Shown here: in pieces, positions 23,475 through 35,287 of the stretch
Layout: each line of letters starts with the position of its first letter
How positions within the stretch are numbered: position 1 is the first letter of the stretch
NCBI GenBank assembly: GCA_019454045.1
Contig: SKCR01018447.1
Coordinates: 62,001 to 126,000 of the forward strand
Length of the DNA stretch: 64,000 nucleotides
Direction: 5' to 3'
DNA from: Zanthoxylum bungeanum
Taxonomy: Eukaryota; Streptophyta; Magnoliopsida; Sapindales; Rutaceae
Position numbers and translations under genes: made by a program
The notes under the pieces: generated by a model
What the model was told of the DNA's origin: nothing
Database searches by the model: none
The model's input: the letters and a program-made list of their open reading frames with translations, nothing else

Positions 23475-26400
23475 CGCGGTTCTTGTGTATTCGAAGATTA
23501 TTGGTACAGTCTCATCCCTGATGGACTGTTCATGTTCCGTTAAGGATTCTGTGCCATGAACAGTATCACTCCGATTTTCATCGAGTTCTACTTTCCTCCC
23601 ACTTACCACTGCATATAGGTATTCCTCTTAGGAAAACCGCATGGTGAGCAACAATTACATAGTTCTCTTGTGAGTTGTATAAGTACTATACTTTGGTTTC
23701 CTTAGGATAACCTACAAATAGGCACTTATCCGATTTGGATTCTAGTTTGGTATCATCCAAACATATGCCTAACATCCCCAAATCTTCAGGAATGAGAAAA
23801 CCATGTTTCTTTCCTGTTCATATCTAATATGAAGTCTGTCTAACAGATTTTCATGGAACCTTATTCAAAATAAGTTTTGCACTGTTTAATGCATATCCCT
23901 AGAAGGAAAATGGTAGCTCAGAGCGACTCATCAGTAACCTTACCATGTCTAACGAAGTTCAGTTTCTCAGTTTCGACACACTGTCATAATGAGGTGTTCC
24001 GAGAGGAGTCCACTATGAAAGAATACTATACTCTTTAATACTTTAGTCGGTCTGTCTGTCTACTTCGTGTCGAAACCTTTTGAATTTATCAAAGTTTCTG
24101 ATTTATGTTTCACAAGAAACACATAACCATAACACGATGCCACATCCGCAAAGGTTACGAAGTATTCATATCCACCTCTAGCCTAGCTAGACATGGGCCC
24201 ACTTACGTCACTATGAATGAGGGCTAACAAATCGGTGGCACTTGCATTTTTACCAAGTAAAAATGTGTTTTAGGCACTTTGCCCAATAAACTAGATTTGT
24301 AGACATCATTTGAATTAGAATCAAATCCGTCCTAGTATCCACTCTTCGAAAGTGTGGATATACGAGTCTTGTTAATGTGTCCCAGACAACAATGCCACAA
24401 ATAAGTCTCATCTAATTAATTCAGTTTGACCTATTTATTTGTCATGTTATACGTTTGAGATTCATTTATATTCAAAATATAAATACTGTTATTCACATCC
24501 AATGTGTTTATCTCAATATCATCTTTATAAAATAAAACACTTAGTGTTCTAGAATATACAGGTATACCCGCAACGGGGTTAAACTTAGATATAGAGATAA
24601 TGTTTCTAGTCAAACTAGGTACATTTTAACAGTTTCCTAATTTAAGTACATACCCAAAGGGTAGTTCCTAAACTTAGGTTTCTACGGTTAAAACAGCGAC
24701 TCTCGTCCCATTTCTGACTCGTAGGTCGATCTCAACTGAAGCCAGTCTCCTGCTAATCAGCAGATTCTGCACATCAGTACATATTTATGTACCACATCTA
24801 GTATCAAAAATCCAATTTTGAAACCAGTAGCGAACATGTTTATGACAAACATACTTGAAGCCGGAACCTTGCCCCGCCTTCATTTCCTTCATGTCTGCCT
24901 TGTCCATACAACAGTCATGATTCAGTGACCCCGTTTGCCACATTTTAGGCAGACATCTTGGGATATGTCCTTTGTCTTCCAAGAAGACTGTGATGATTTT
25001 GCCTTTGCCCCTTTTAGAAGCTCTGGCTCTGCCTCATTGAGCATAGCCTTTAACTCTCCAAGGGTTTTCTCTTGGTTCATAATGAACCTGCCCCAGCTTT
25101 CGGGTAGAGACTATAAGATCAAATCTTTGGTAGTCTCGGCCACGTAGGTAATTCCCAACTAACCTAGCTGATCGATGTCAGCAATCATCTGCGACACCTA
25201 GTGCTCGACAGATGTACTCTCTGACATACATGAGCGAAAGAGCTTCTTTTGCAATTTATACTTCTAATATCTAAGAATAAATCTATGAAGATCCTTTAAT
25301 TTCAACATCATGGTTTAAGGATCTAATCCTTAGTTTTGACGACGAAATTAAAGTGTCATTGCATCAAGCATAAAGGATTGAGCACTAAAGTTATCATCAC
25401 CATGAGTCATCCAAAACTCATGCTCCACTATTTACTCAACTCCGGGCTCAGGCCCGAGATGTTTCTCTATCAAATAGAATAACTTCTCAGTTCCTAGGAC
25501 TATTCTGAGGTTATATTCCCAATCTGAAAATTGGAGCCGTTTAAAGACATTTTCTCATAGGATTATGTTTTAAACGCTAATCTTTCAGTTATCTTGATTG
25601 CTATAGTCCAACTATCCAATCAACGATTTCGGGTACTATTGAATATAATGATTACTATAGTCTAACTATATAATCAACTATAATTTAATTGGTTAAATTC
25701 AAATATATTGATTACTATAATCCAATTATATAATCAACTATAAATGAAGTAGTTTGAATACAGTCCAACTGTTTAATTAAAACAACAATTAAATATTAGT
25801 CCAACTAATATATTTATTAATTAATGACGAAAAATGAAATGAGCGCGTATTGGCAAGTATCTAAACGAAATTACAAATTTAATACTTGCCTCCCACTATT
25901 TTTCGGTGAGCTTCTAACCCTCTGTTGAGTACTCAGGAAACCTAGTTTCCTAGTGGGCTAGGATCCCGTTAAATAACATACAACCTTGACTTTGGCCAAC
26001 AAGCTGTATGATATTTAACTAGGTAGATCTCTAAGATCAATTGAATCTCATCCAATTCCGAGATCCAGTAGGTGGACATCCAAATCCGAAACATATATCT
26101 AATATATGCCAATATATCCAATATATTCCCTAACATTTTTCCTCTGAATCAACTAAGCTTTGGCTTTGGCACAACAAGCTTAATGATTTCAGTTAAGCGG
26201 GACCCATTGACCTTGGAAAGTTTCGTAATCGATGTTGATGGACAAGAAGTGATCTTGACTTTGGCCAACAAATCACAACTTGGACAAGACATGCGATATG
26301 GAACAACGCTTTCATGATTCAAACACATCCGCAATGGACAAAGGTCTTGACTTTGGCCAACAAACCATTGCCAATCTTGGATCTTGAGAATGAATCATTC

Positions 26401-27928
26401 AATGGAAGGAAAACGCTTAATATTTATTGAGGGTTTTTCGCGTAATTGGCAACCAATTAATTATCTTTGATTAGGTCTCATCATTCAACCTTAAACATGC
26501 ATTCTAAAAGCATAATAAGGCGCGATAAATAAATTAATAATGATATGCGGATGGATATATAAAACATTTTGTTCCTATAACAAATCACTCCATTTCCTCT
26601 CCCCGGCTAGCATTATTCTTACTTCTACCCAATTACATAACACTTCTAAAGAAACCTCATTTACATTGAGGGGAATAGGTGAGAAGAGAAATACAATGAG
26701 TCAAGAGGTAATAGACTGGACACGCAGGTCCAATTTAATAAATTCTAAATTTATTACAACAATTTCCAAAATTGCCCTCACCCATCTAATATCCATCCGA
26801 TATACATTATTCATACATCACATCCATGTATTCACACAAAGCATGTTATCAATCAATCTAATCCAATTAATTAATCTTTAATTAATGAGCATCCAATGTT
26901 CAAACAACGATTTGATTTGCGCGAGTCCAACTCGTTTAAGAATAAGTACTCAAAGTACGAATTCTCGAATTATATCAAACTACAATATTAAATCCAATTT
27001 AATTTGTATTCAATACTTATTCTTTATTTAATTCCAAATTAAATAAGTACACTTTATTAATGAGCCTTTGCGACTTAGATTTTAAATCTAATCTTAATGG
27101 GTCTTAAAGCCCAATTAACATCCAATGTCAATTTAATTAAAGTCCAATGGGCTTTCAATTAATTTATAAGGCATGGATTTTGGCAACCAAAGCCCAATAA
27201 GGAATCACCCTTTACCAAAAATCAATTTAGGCCCATTAGGCCCAATTAAAATTTTAAAGGCCCAATTATCATATTTGTACTTTATGGAAATGGTTTTAGG
27301 CCCAATTGGATCCAACCAATTATCCTAAACCAAACTTGGCCCAACCAAGCCCATTAAGCCCAAATACAACATTAATAGCCCAATTCCAAATTAAGCCTAA
27401 TTAATTAAATTCCAATATTCCTAATATCATAATTTAATTAACTAAAATGTATTAGCCATAATTAACTAGTTAAATTAATATTTCCAAAAAACCAATTACA
27501 CTAATTAATCATGCTTTAATTAATCATGCTTTAATTAATCAACTTATGTCCAACACAAATTGAAGCAAAATCAATCCCAACATGCTTCCTAAGCTCTCGG
27601 CAATATGGTAATTTTTTCATCAATTTTGATTTCAATCCAATTAAATCACAAATCAATTTATCCATGTATTTTAAACACATCCAATGGTCTAAAAAACAAA
27701 AATCACCAAGAGCTACAAGAGTCCCTCACATTCGGCCAAGCCATCAAATTTGGGGAAAATTAATCCAATTAATTTTTCTTCAAATTGATCATGCACAACT
27801 CAAAGTTAACATATTATAAACATGCTCAAACAAATAATTTGAACAAAACATGCTCAAATCAAAAATACCCAAATTAAAGTTTAAGAACCCTAAGTCAATT
27901 TCATGCTTAATTTAGGCTCTGATACCAT
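23475..27928 (-). pseudogene. Decayed gag-pol interior of copia B
   Basis: It matches the 10180-14579 part of copia A. Recognisable on the minus strand are a CCHC knuckle at about 24900-24965, where the second half of the knuckle lies in another frame (CLKCGKRGH, then NHDCCMDKADMKE), and the leader with TTGTTGGCCAAAGTCAAG-like words (25980-26370). There are many stops and no open piece above 113 codons. Confidence 0.7.
27915..27927 (-). other. Primer binding site of copia B
   Basis: The minus strand reads TGGTATCAGAGCC, a perfect match to the usual plant initiator tRNA-Met primer site, one base inside the LTR at 27929. Confidence 0.85.
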
Positions 27929-29745
27929 TGTTGGGTTTTCTAGGTCAAACCAAGATCAATTAAGCAAATGAAATGTGTGAATACGCAAAGAAGATAGCGA
28001 AAAATACTTACAATGCTCGGTTGGATGTAGAAGAGAAGTTCAAAACTTTACCTCCATGGTTGTTGCTCCAAGCTTTTCCTTTGATGTATGTTGATCTTCC
28101 AAGCATCTCATTGAATTCCAAACTCATGGATATGTTTCCCTAACACATTTGTAAGACTCCTTGGATGTGCTAGCACCTTTGATTTTGAAGCAAAATCAAG
28201 AAGCAAATGAGCCATAGGCTCACGACAATGGAGAGAAAAAACAAGGCCAAGTTTCGGCCAAGAGAGGAAGAATGAGAGAGAGTTTTTCTTTTGGTATATA
28301 TGGTTTATAAAACCAATTACACTTATGAAAAGTCAACTCCAAATTTGGTATATGCTTTTCCAAAAAGCATAAAGCAAATTGGAGGGAAAATTGGCATTCA
28401 ATGCCTCCATCTACTCCCATCATGAATAGTGACTGGATGACAATCACAAAAAGGTGACATGACTTCCATCACTAAAGTGACAGGCGATGTGACTTGCGAT
28501 GTGACTTGTGGGCCCCACTTTAATTCAAAATTCGAGTAAGCCAGCAAACACATTCCGGGCTCGGGTTCGTTAATTCCAAATTAACGAATTTTCCGTTGCG
28601 ACGTAATTAAATCAAATTTAATTAAATAATTATGCCTAGCAAAATTACTATTCACGTCGCTCGCGAATTAATTCTAAATTAATTCGCTCGCCCGAATTAA
28701 AATCCAACTATAATTCTGCGTCGAAATCTAATTTCGTTTAATATATAGAATATATTATTTTATCGATTAATTCCAAATTAATCATTCTCTATCTTTTAAT
28801 TGAATTTTATCCCAGATAAAATTCTCCTTAATTAATCCTAGGTATATTAATTCTAGCAAAGCATTATGCCTACCCACTCTAGAAATATTCTTTTAAGGAA
28901 TATGTAATCTGTGTCAGGCATAGTATACGTCGTATTGCATATTGCGATCCAGTATCAGATGTCACATGCTAGGCCTGGGGCTGGAATTGTGTCTGCCCCG
29001 TATGAACCATATATCGGATCTGTGGTAACTAGTCTCTATAATCAGATAAGCATGACCTAGTCATATTATCCCGATGACTGCAGTACATAAGAGTACCAGT
29101 TCCGTATCCTACGTGATCATCATCTCCATATGACTGGAGTGATACTTCCATCTTGACATCACACCCAATACACTATGATTCTCAATATACCCAGAAGAGG
29201 CATACACGGAACCTGTTAAAGCCTCAGACGATCAAAACCAAAGTATATTGATTGTCCCAAGTATTAGTGATGCAAGTCTCAGGTTAAGACCAAATACACA
29301 TACCCTGATTCGGACTCCCATAGACACATAGTCATACTACCAATGGGATTCCGAGGGGTCTATCCAGAGCGAAGTTGTTTCTGTACCATCGGTAAACACA
29401 ACATCCTATCACACTTGCATAAGTATCCAATATTTAAATATATGAGAACTATGTCATTATGCTCCCACAACGCGCACAAGTGCAATACTAGTATATTCTG
29501 CATTATCGATGTCCAATCTCGATAATACTACGACTATGGATATTTTAATGATTAAACCTTAGTGGATTAATATTGTCTCATATCTTTTTAATCTGGAACT
29601 AATCATATGGACTTTTATCATTTATATATCTTGGCAATCCAATTACTAATGATAAAAGAGCAATTTCCTTTGTCACATAGTTAATTTGTACAACAACACC
29701 ATGTTTTGTACAAATAGTGATGCTATGGGTCATAATTGTCCAACA
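27929..29745 (-). repeat. 5' LTR of copia B, with about 170-bp deletion
   Basis: 1817 bp. Compared with the partner LTR it lacks the part from the last two palindromes to the words GGCTTCTAGCAAAGC; the join is at about 28840-28855. The deletion again lies at the palindrome ladder. Confidence 0.8.
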
Positions 29746-29904
29746 TCCATAAGGTCTTGAAACACGTGTAATTGCTCCAAGCTTCATATTCTATTGCTCA
29801 TAATAAAAAAACATAAAATAAACTCTAATTAAGATTAAATACATGATAATTAAGCCGAGTTAGCGATGATCAAAGTACATTTTCATGCACTTATCTGTAG
29901 CCTC
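29746..29904 (-). repeat. 5' LTR of gypsy E, last piece
   Basis: It matches 795-950 of the left LTR (CGTGTAATTGCTCCAA, AACTCTAATTAAGATTAAAT). It ends at ...GCACTTATC, where the left copy has ...CACTTATCA. This is the outer edge of element E; the matching target site on the far side lies outside the window. Confidence 0.75.
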
Positions 29905-30125
29905 GGGTTTGCATAACATGGGGAGAGATAATTTCCCCACAGCGTTTGCTGCCAATAAGTGTTAGAGGTGCATAGTACGGGAAAGACCCACGGGTCTCCG
30001 TGGCATTTGTAGCCTTAGGATTTTGGGTCGATACGAAGCATGTGATATGTCACCCCCGTTACACTTATCGTTTTATTCTGTTTTATGTAGCATGGTATGA
30101 GACACCATCACCAATGTTTATAGGG
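29905..30125. other. Non-coding, unassigned
   Basis: The words TGTAGCCTCGGG and TGTAGCCTTAGG occur about 100 bp apart. There is no open frame of note. It leads into the 90-bp array and may be part of the same old repeat. Confidence 0.3.
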
Positions 30126-30854
30126 TTGACCCGAGGTTGAAAATATTCCCTCGTGGTTTTTCTGGTTTGAATGGTTTGGGGTTGAGTACGTCCCATCGAG
30201 GCCCTTATTGCTATATAAATGGCACAATGAGAGATCATTCTATTAGGGCCAATTTTATTGAATGGCCCGGGGTTGGGTACATACCATCGAGGCTTTATTG
30301 ATATGTGAATGGCACAATGAGATATCATTCTCTTATGGCCAATTTTATTGAATGGCTTATGGTTGGGTACGTCCCACCGAGGTCCTATGGATATATGAAT
30401 GACACAAGAAGGGATACTTTTCTTATGGCCAAGTTTATTGAATGGCTCGAGGTTGGGTACATCCCACTAAGGCCCTATAGATATGTGAATGGCACAAAGA
30501 TGGACCATTCCCCTGCGGCCAAGTTTATTGAATGGCTCAGGGTTGGGTACGTCCCACCAAGGTTCTATTGATATGCGAATGGCACAATGATGGATCATTC
30601 CCTTGTGGCCAAGTTTATTGAATGACTCGGGGTTAGGTACGTCCCATCGATGCCTTATTGATATATAAATGGTACAAAGTGGGATGATTCCCTTGTGGCC
30701 AAGTGTTTATGCTGGGGGTATGTCCCACTGAGACCCTATTGACATATGAATGGCACAAATAGGGATGATTCCCTTGTGGCCAAGTGTTTATGCTAGCTCG
30801 GGGCTAGATTCATCTACAGAGGCCTTGGTATATTGAATGACATAGAGTCGAGGT
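30126..30854 (+). repeat. 90-bp tandem array
   Basis: The word AATGGCAC (or a one-base variant) recurs at 30218, 30308, 30398, 30488, 30578, 30668 and 30749: five exact 90-bp steps, then 81. Each unit has the parts GGCCAA(G/T)TTTATTGAATGG and GGTTGGGTACGTCCCA. A more diverged unit precedes 30218. The array resumes at 33405 after a solo LTR. An 88-codon open frame (30305-30571) exists because the period is a multiple of three. Confidence 0.85.
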
Positions 30855-31394
30855 TGATAAATGCATGAAAATATACTTTGAAATATCACTTATTCGGGTT
30901 TATTGTTCAGTATTTAGTTATATATTTTATATTTTATTATATAATTTTTATCATTATATTAATTTAGAGAGTATTTACTATTTAAGTTAATTTAGTGATT
31001 TTCTCTTTATTATTTATAAGAATCAGAAAGGAAAATCAAGGGACGAAAGTGGAAGCTTTAAAGAGAAAATAAAAAATAAAAAATAAAAAGAAGAAAGAAG
31101 ATGTGGGGCCGAGAAAGTGAAGTAATTAAAGAAGAAAAGGGGAATTGAATAAGTTTCAAAGAAAACTATTACTTTCACCCCTCCTGACATGCGCCCCGTC
31201 TCCCCGGAAATTTCAAATTTGCCCCCATGTGAGTCAAAAATTTCCTTCCCCTGACATATAGTTATGCGCCCTATCATAACTTTAAATTAAAAAAATTTAC
31301 TCGGTCCAATCCGAAAATTATTTTAAAAAAACTGAATTTATGACCATTTTTAACTTGCATTATGTTAGAAATTTAGGTAAAAGTATTTTAAAAT

Positions 31395-31935
31395 TGGTCA
31401 GTTTTACATTTTTGTCTATTTTTTATTTTTTTAATAAATATTACAAATTTAGTATTTATTATTTTAATTTTTTGATTATTTTTTAATTTAATTAACAATA
31501 TTTATGTATAAAAAAATATGATTTTGTGCAAGTTTTCTTACACCCCTATTACCTTGTACCACTCATCCCAATGTGGTGGTGGGGACATTCATCATACGAA
31601 GCTAAAGAACGGGCAACTTGTTATAGGATTCGTAATAAATTATGGTACAGAGTATTGGGTATCTCACAATGTGCGCTGGGAAAAGACTTTGGAGGCAACA
31701 TAGATTAGAATTTGTGTTTTTATATTTTTAACTGTAATTTTTTATGTTGTTATTTGTACTCTTTTTTAAATATATATTTCTCTAATATACATGAGAATAT
31801 TTTTATAATACATAAGTAGTGTTGAATAAATTAAAGAAGAATCACAAAAATTAAATGAATAAATGAACACAAAATAATTAATAATAAATATGAAATTTGT
31901 AATATTTATTAAACAAATAAAAAAGATTAGATATA
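31395..31935. repeat. Possible small inverted-repeat insertion in the solo LTR
   Basis: About 31434-31466 (AATAAATATTACAAATTT) is the reverse complement of about 31880-31920 (AAATTTGTAATATTTATT). Outer bases pair weakly. It may be a foldback or MITE-like insertion, but the sequence is very AT-rich and I cannot define a target duplication. Two short overlapping open frames between the repeats (31518-31708) have no recognisable product. Confidence 0.35.
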
Positions 31936-32016
31936 TAAAGAATAAAAAAAATATAAATTTTAAAAAATAAACAAAATTAAAAAAATTAATTAAAAAAAAA
32001 ATGTAAATTGTGTTAA

Positions 32017-32019
<3 letters not shown>

Positions 32020-32084
<65 letters not shown>
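32020..32084. repeat. (AT)n microsatellite
   Basis: About 65 bp of uninterrupted AT, inside the solo LTR. A long A-run also occurs at about 32355-32377. Confidence 0.95.
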
Positions 32085-32086
<2 letters not shown>

Positions 32087-33404
32087 AAGTAGTGTTAAAT
32101 AAGTGTATATATATTGGGGGAGTGGATTTTTATAAAAAAAAAAAAAATGGGCAATTTCGATATTTTAAGTAGAAAAAAGAGAATGTGGGAATTTTGGGGA
32201 GGTGAGAGTAGTCGCCCTCAGTTTGAAATTGGCATGTATTACAAAAGCAACAGGGCAGAACGTGGAAGAGGAGAGAGAGAGCAATAGTTGACCAAATAAA
32301 GAAAGCATAAAAAAAAAAAAAAGGAAAATGCACGTGGGCCAGGCAACAAATCTTAAAAAAAAAAAAAAAAAAAAAAAGACAACAACGTGAGTTAGCAGCT
32401 TTGGCTATAAAAGGAAGCATGAGGAAAATTGTTGAAAGGCTTTAATGTGGGCCCAAAAGAAGTGAATTAGATTTCAATTTGCCTTGTGTTACTGGGAGCC
32501 ACGAAAGTGGCGATAAAGAAGGATATTTAAGGGAAGCTTCACGCGTGAATTAAAGAAAAACAGAAGGAAGCTGCGCAAGAAACAAAAAACAAAAACAGAG
32601 GGCTGCCGAGAGTATTGGAAGGAAGCAGTGAAGCCGAGAGTTGGAGAGAAGAAATCAGACGCAAGGCCGGGATACGGAGTCGTGATAATTCAGAACGATA
32701 TGTCTCTCCAATCCCATGTTATTTTTATTTCTTTTATGGGGAATTAATCTCCTAGGCAAAGTTAAGGATGAATTCTTGTATTTAAATTCATATATTTGTG
32801 TTCCTGATTCCTATAAACTTTTTATCGTTTAATAAAATTAATGGTTATTATTCTTTATTATTTTCCGATTATTGAATCCAGAAATTATGTTTTGTCAAAT
32901 CCCATATAGATCCAGTCATGCTTCTTCTATGTGTGATTTGTGAACTTAGTTGTGACTGGTAAAAGTCGTTTTATGTATTGGTCTTTTGCTGCAGTATTTC
33001 CTGATGGTATATTATCGACGTTAGATAACTCGTAACGATGACTTTTGTGTACTGTTAACATAGAGAAAATAATCATTAATTACCTTAGAATTTGAATATG
33101 TGTAGAATTGAATATCTTCCGATTGTTGGTTTGGGATGTGAAACCTGCAATTGTGTAATAAAAAGAATCAATAATTGAATATAGGAGTTGGATACAAGAG
33201 GGATTCTCGATGCGTTACTGCTTTACTTTGATGATATTCCTAATTATTTTTCCATAGTTTTTATTTCATATTATCAATTTAATCTTTCTATTTAATTAAG
33301 TTATTGTTAACATTTTTGTTTGAGCAAATTAGTTCATGTAACCATCTCTCTGAGGAATCGACACTTATACTGCGATAACTGCAAGCTATTTTTGGATGTA
33401 ATCA

Positions 33405-33560
33405 GGAGTTTCTCCTCATGGTCTTGTTTGAGTGGCACAATATGAGATCATTCCATTGTGGCTAAATATTTGATGGGCTCGGGGTGGATTTATTCCGTTG
33501 AGGTCTTGGTGTATTGAATAGCATGGGGTCAGAGTTTATCCCCCAAGCCATTGTGATGGC
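33405..33560 (+). repeat. Continuation of the 90-bp array
   Basis: TGGCACAATATGAGATCATTCC and GGGCTCGGGGTGGATTTATT repeat the unit pattern after the solo LTR. Units here are more diverged than those to the left. Confidence 0.6.
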
Positions 33561-35180
33561 TTCAGAATGGGTAAAATAATAGAGTTAATGAGCCTAGCCT
33601 TAGTTTTCGGCTAAACACCAACTAATGTTGATTCAGGTCCGCTTGAAGGAGTGGGATGACAGTCTTAGGACATCAAAATATTTTCCAGTTGGTCGGGTCA
33701 TTCTGGGGATTGTTTGAGTATGCGACCACAGCGAAGGGTCCATTTGAAAAGTTCAAAATTCTTTAAAGTGTTGATAGTTTCCCCATGACATCAGGATGGA
33801 AGGCGCAGCCTCATTAGGGCATCACGATAATGGTTGATGGACTATCGGTCTAGCCGTTGGTTTGTAATAAGAGTAAAGGATGGGTGACACGTGTCGGTTA
33901 GGGTTGGTACTCTGAACGCCAATCCAGATCGTATTTGTGTCCGATTCATGAATACGAGTAATACTTTTTTCCATAATATTACTAATTTAAATGGTAGCAC
34001 ATCTTGTATTTTATATACGTATTCGATCTAATTTCGATTAGATTGAAACTAAATCTGGTTTAGTGATATGTATATATATTAGACAAAGACCTCATGATTT
34101 ACAACGTAGTGCACAGTTACAACATAGTTTGTAATTGACATTGGGAAGTGTCACTATAAGTTGTTTATCCTCAAATTGAGTTCCTGGTCAACATTTAGTG
34201 ACACGGGTCTGTTAGTAAAATCCGCTGAGACCAGGACATGTCGTTTATCGGAATAGTTCTGATGGTTTATCCCAATGAACCATGAGTCTTGGGAGACTCG
34301 TATAGACGTGTAGGTTTTTATTTGATAAACACTGAATGACTCACCGAAGATTTCCTAATAGATGGTACACCAACGTCAATAGGAATCTTCTCGGGTTGAG
34401 TAGCATAGTGATTCTTTGACTTGAGATACCACTGTGGATATATGAGTTATCCTTCACACTTAGATGGCAGTCACGTCACCGATCTATTTAGATCAGACCT
34501 CCGCCTGTTCGTTGGGTGTGGACTCATGCTCATGATATCTTGTGAGTATCAAGATAGGATCCGTCAATCCTGTGTACAGGGCATATGTAGTCCATTTTAT
34601 GATTAGCAATCTGTTAAATCCATGGGCCCGTGGTACACTGTAGAAATTGTTTCTAAGTGTTATTTTAAGGGATTGATAATAGAATCGTCGACGTGATTAT
34701 TTCTATAGAGATTTGACGTTTTCATCTATATCTTTGGAATAATCAGGATACCTGTGACGGAGGGATTATACGTATGTAGTGACCTCGACCTGTATGGTTC
34801 AGTGAGTTTATCTGTGTTCGTCATAATTTACGAATGGGTGAATTATGGACACGAAATTTGATTTCGTGACGGATATGCGTAAACCTAGAGAGTCTCACTT
34901 ATGAGATATACTCGTAAAGCACTAGGACAACACTTATGAATAATATTGATTATTTATAACTCATTTAATTAAATACACATTAATTAAATATCAAATTGTG
35001 ATATTTAACATATATCATTAATATATGTATTTGAGATATTTAGTGTAAATATAATACATATATTTGAGATATTTATATTTAATTATTTAATTTTTAAATA
35101 AATAATTAATTAATATTAGAAATATATTTTAATGATTTATGCTTTATTAAAGTTTGAAATGGCATGAGATAATTGGAACA
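33561..35180 (+). other. LTR-like non-coding region
   Basis: It has no coding sequence. From about 33885 the text has the style of the U5 and leader of large plant copia LTRs (alternating short GC- and AT-rich words, TGACACGTGTCGG at 33887, and an AT-rich tail at 34930-35150). I could not find clear TG...CA ends or a second copy in the window. A solo or truncated LTR is my best reading, at low confidence. Confidence 0.3.
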
Positions 35181-35218
35181 CATTTTGTTAACTTTATTAA
35201 AGTTAGGGCACATATGTG

Positions 35219-35287
35219 GTACCCAGGGGTATGACATACCCCTAGGTACCCCCACCGTTGGATCACTGTCAAGTGATCCAACGGTGA
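35219..35287. other. Two adjacent hairpins
   Basis: The first is GGTACCCAGGGGTATG then ATACCCCTAGGTACC (one mismatch). The second is CACCGTTGGATCACT, loop GTCA, AGTGATCCAACGGTG (15 bp, perfect). They follow the words ACACATTTTG and TTAAAGTTA. A similar arrangement in inverse orientation is at 52797-52890. They could be transcription-end or promoter structures of an LTR, or subterminal parts of a transposon. Confidence 0.7.

Larger units (their letters stand above)
18344..29745 (-). mobile_element. Ty1/copia element B (same family as A), rearranged
   Basis: LTRs are 18344-20321 and 27929-29745; a sampled 215 bp shows about 9 differences (about 96% alike). The primer site TGGTATCAGAGCC lies at 27915-27927 (minus). 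The flanks are TCTGT and TCCAT, a decayed 5-bp target duplication, and the gypsy E LTR continues on both sides. Inside, about 880 bp of pol is missing. In its place is a foreign oppositely oriented copia end (C, 20878-23474). Confidence 0.85.
30855..33404 (+). repeat. Solo gypsy LTR related to element E
   Basis: It begins TGATAAATGCATGAAAATA at 30855 and ends ATGTAATCA at 33404, matching the ends of the E LTR. The U5 half is clearly homologous to E (for example AATCTCCTAGGCAAAG at 32744, and CTGAGGAATCGACACTTATA near 33350). No internal sequence or second LTR adjoins. The flanks GAGGT and GGAGT could be a decayed 5-bp duplication. A TATA-like GGCTATAAAAGG at about 32402-32413 is a plausible LTR promoter. 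U3 is unlike E and longer. Confidence 0.75.

Noticed and set aside
31518..31708. Two overlapping 60-codon frames in the solo LTR
   Set aside because: Different frames of the same short stretch, with no recognisable domain.
32130..32420. 96-codon frame rich in phenylalanine
   Set aside because: It is made by A-runs on the opposite strand.
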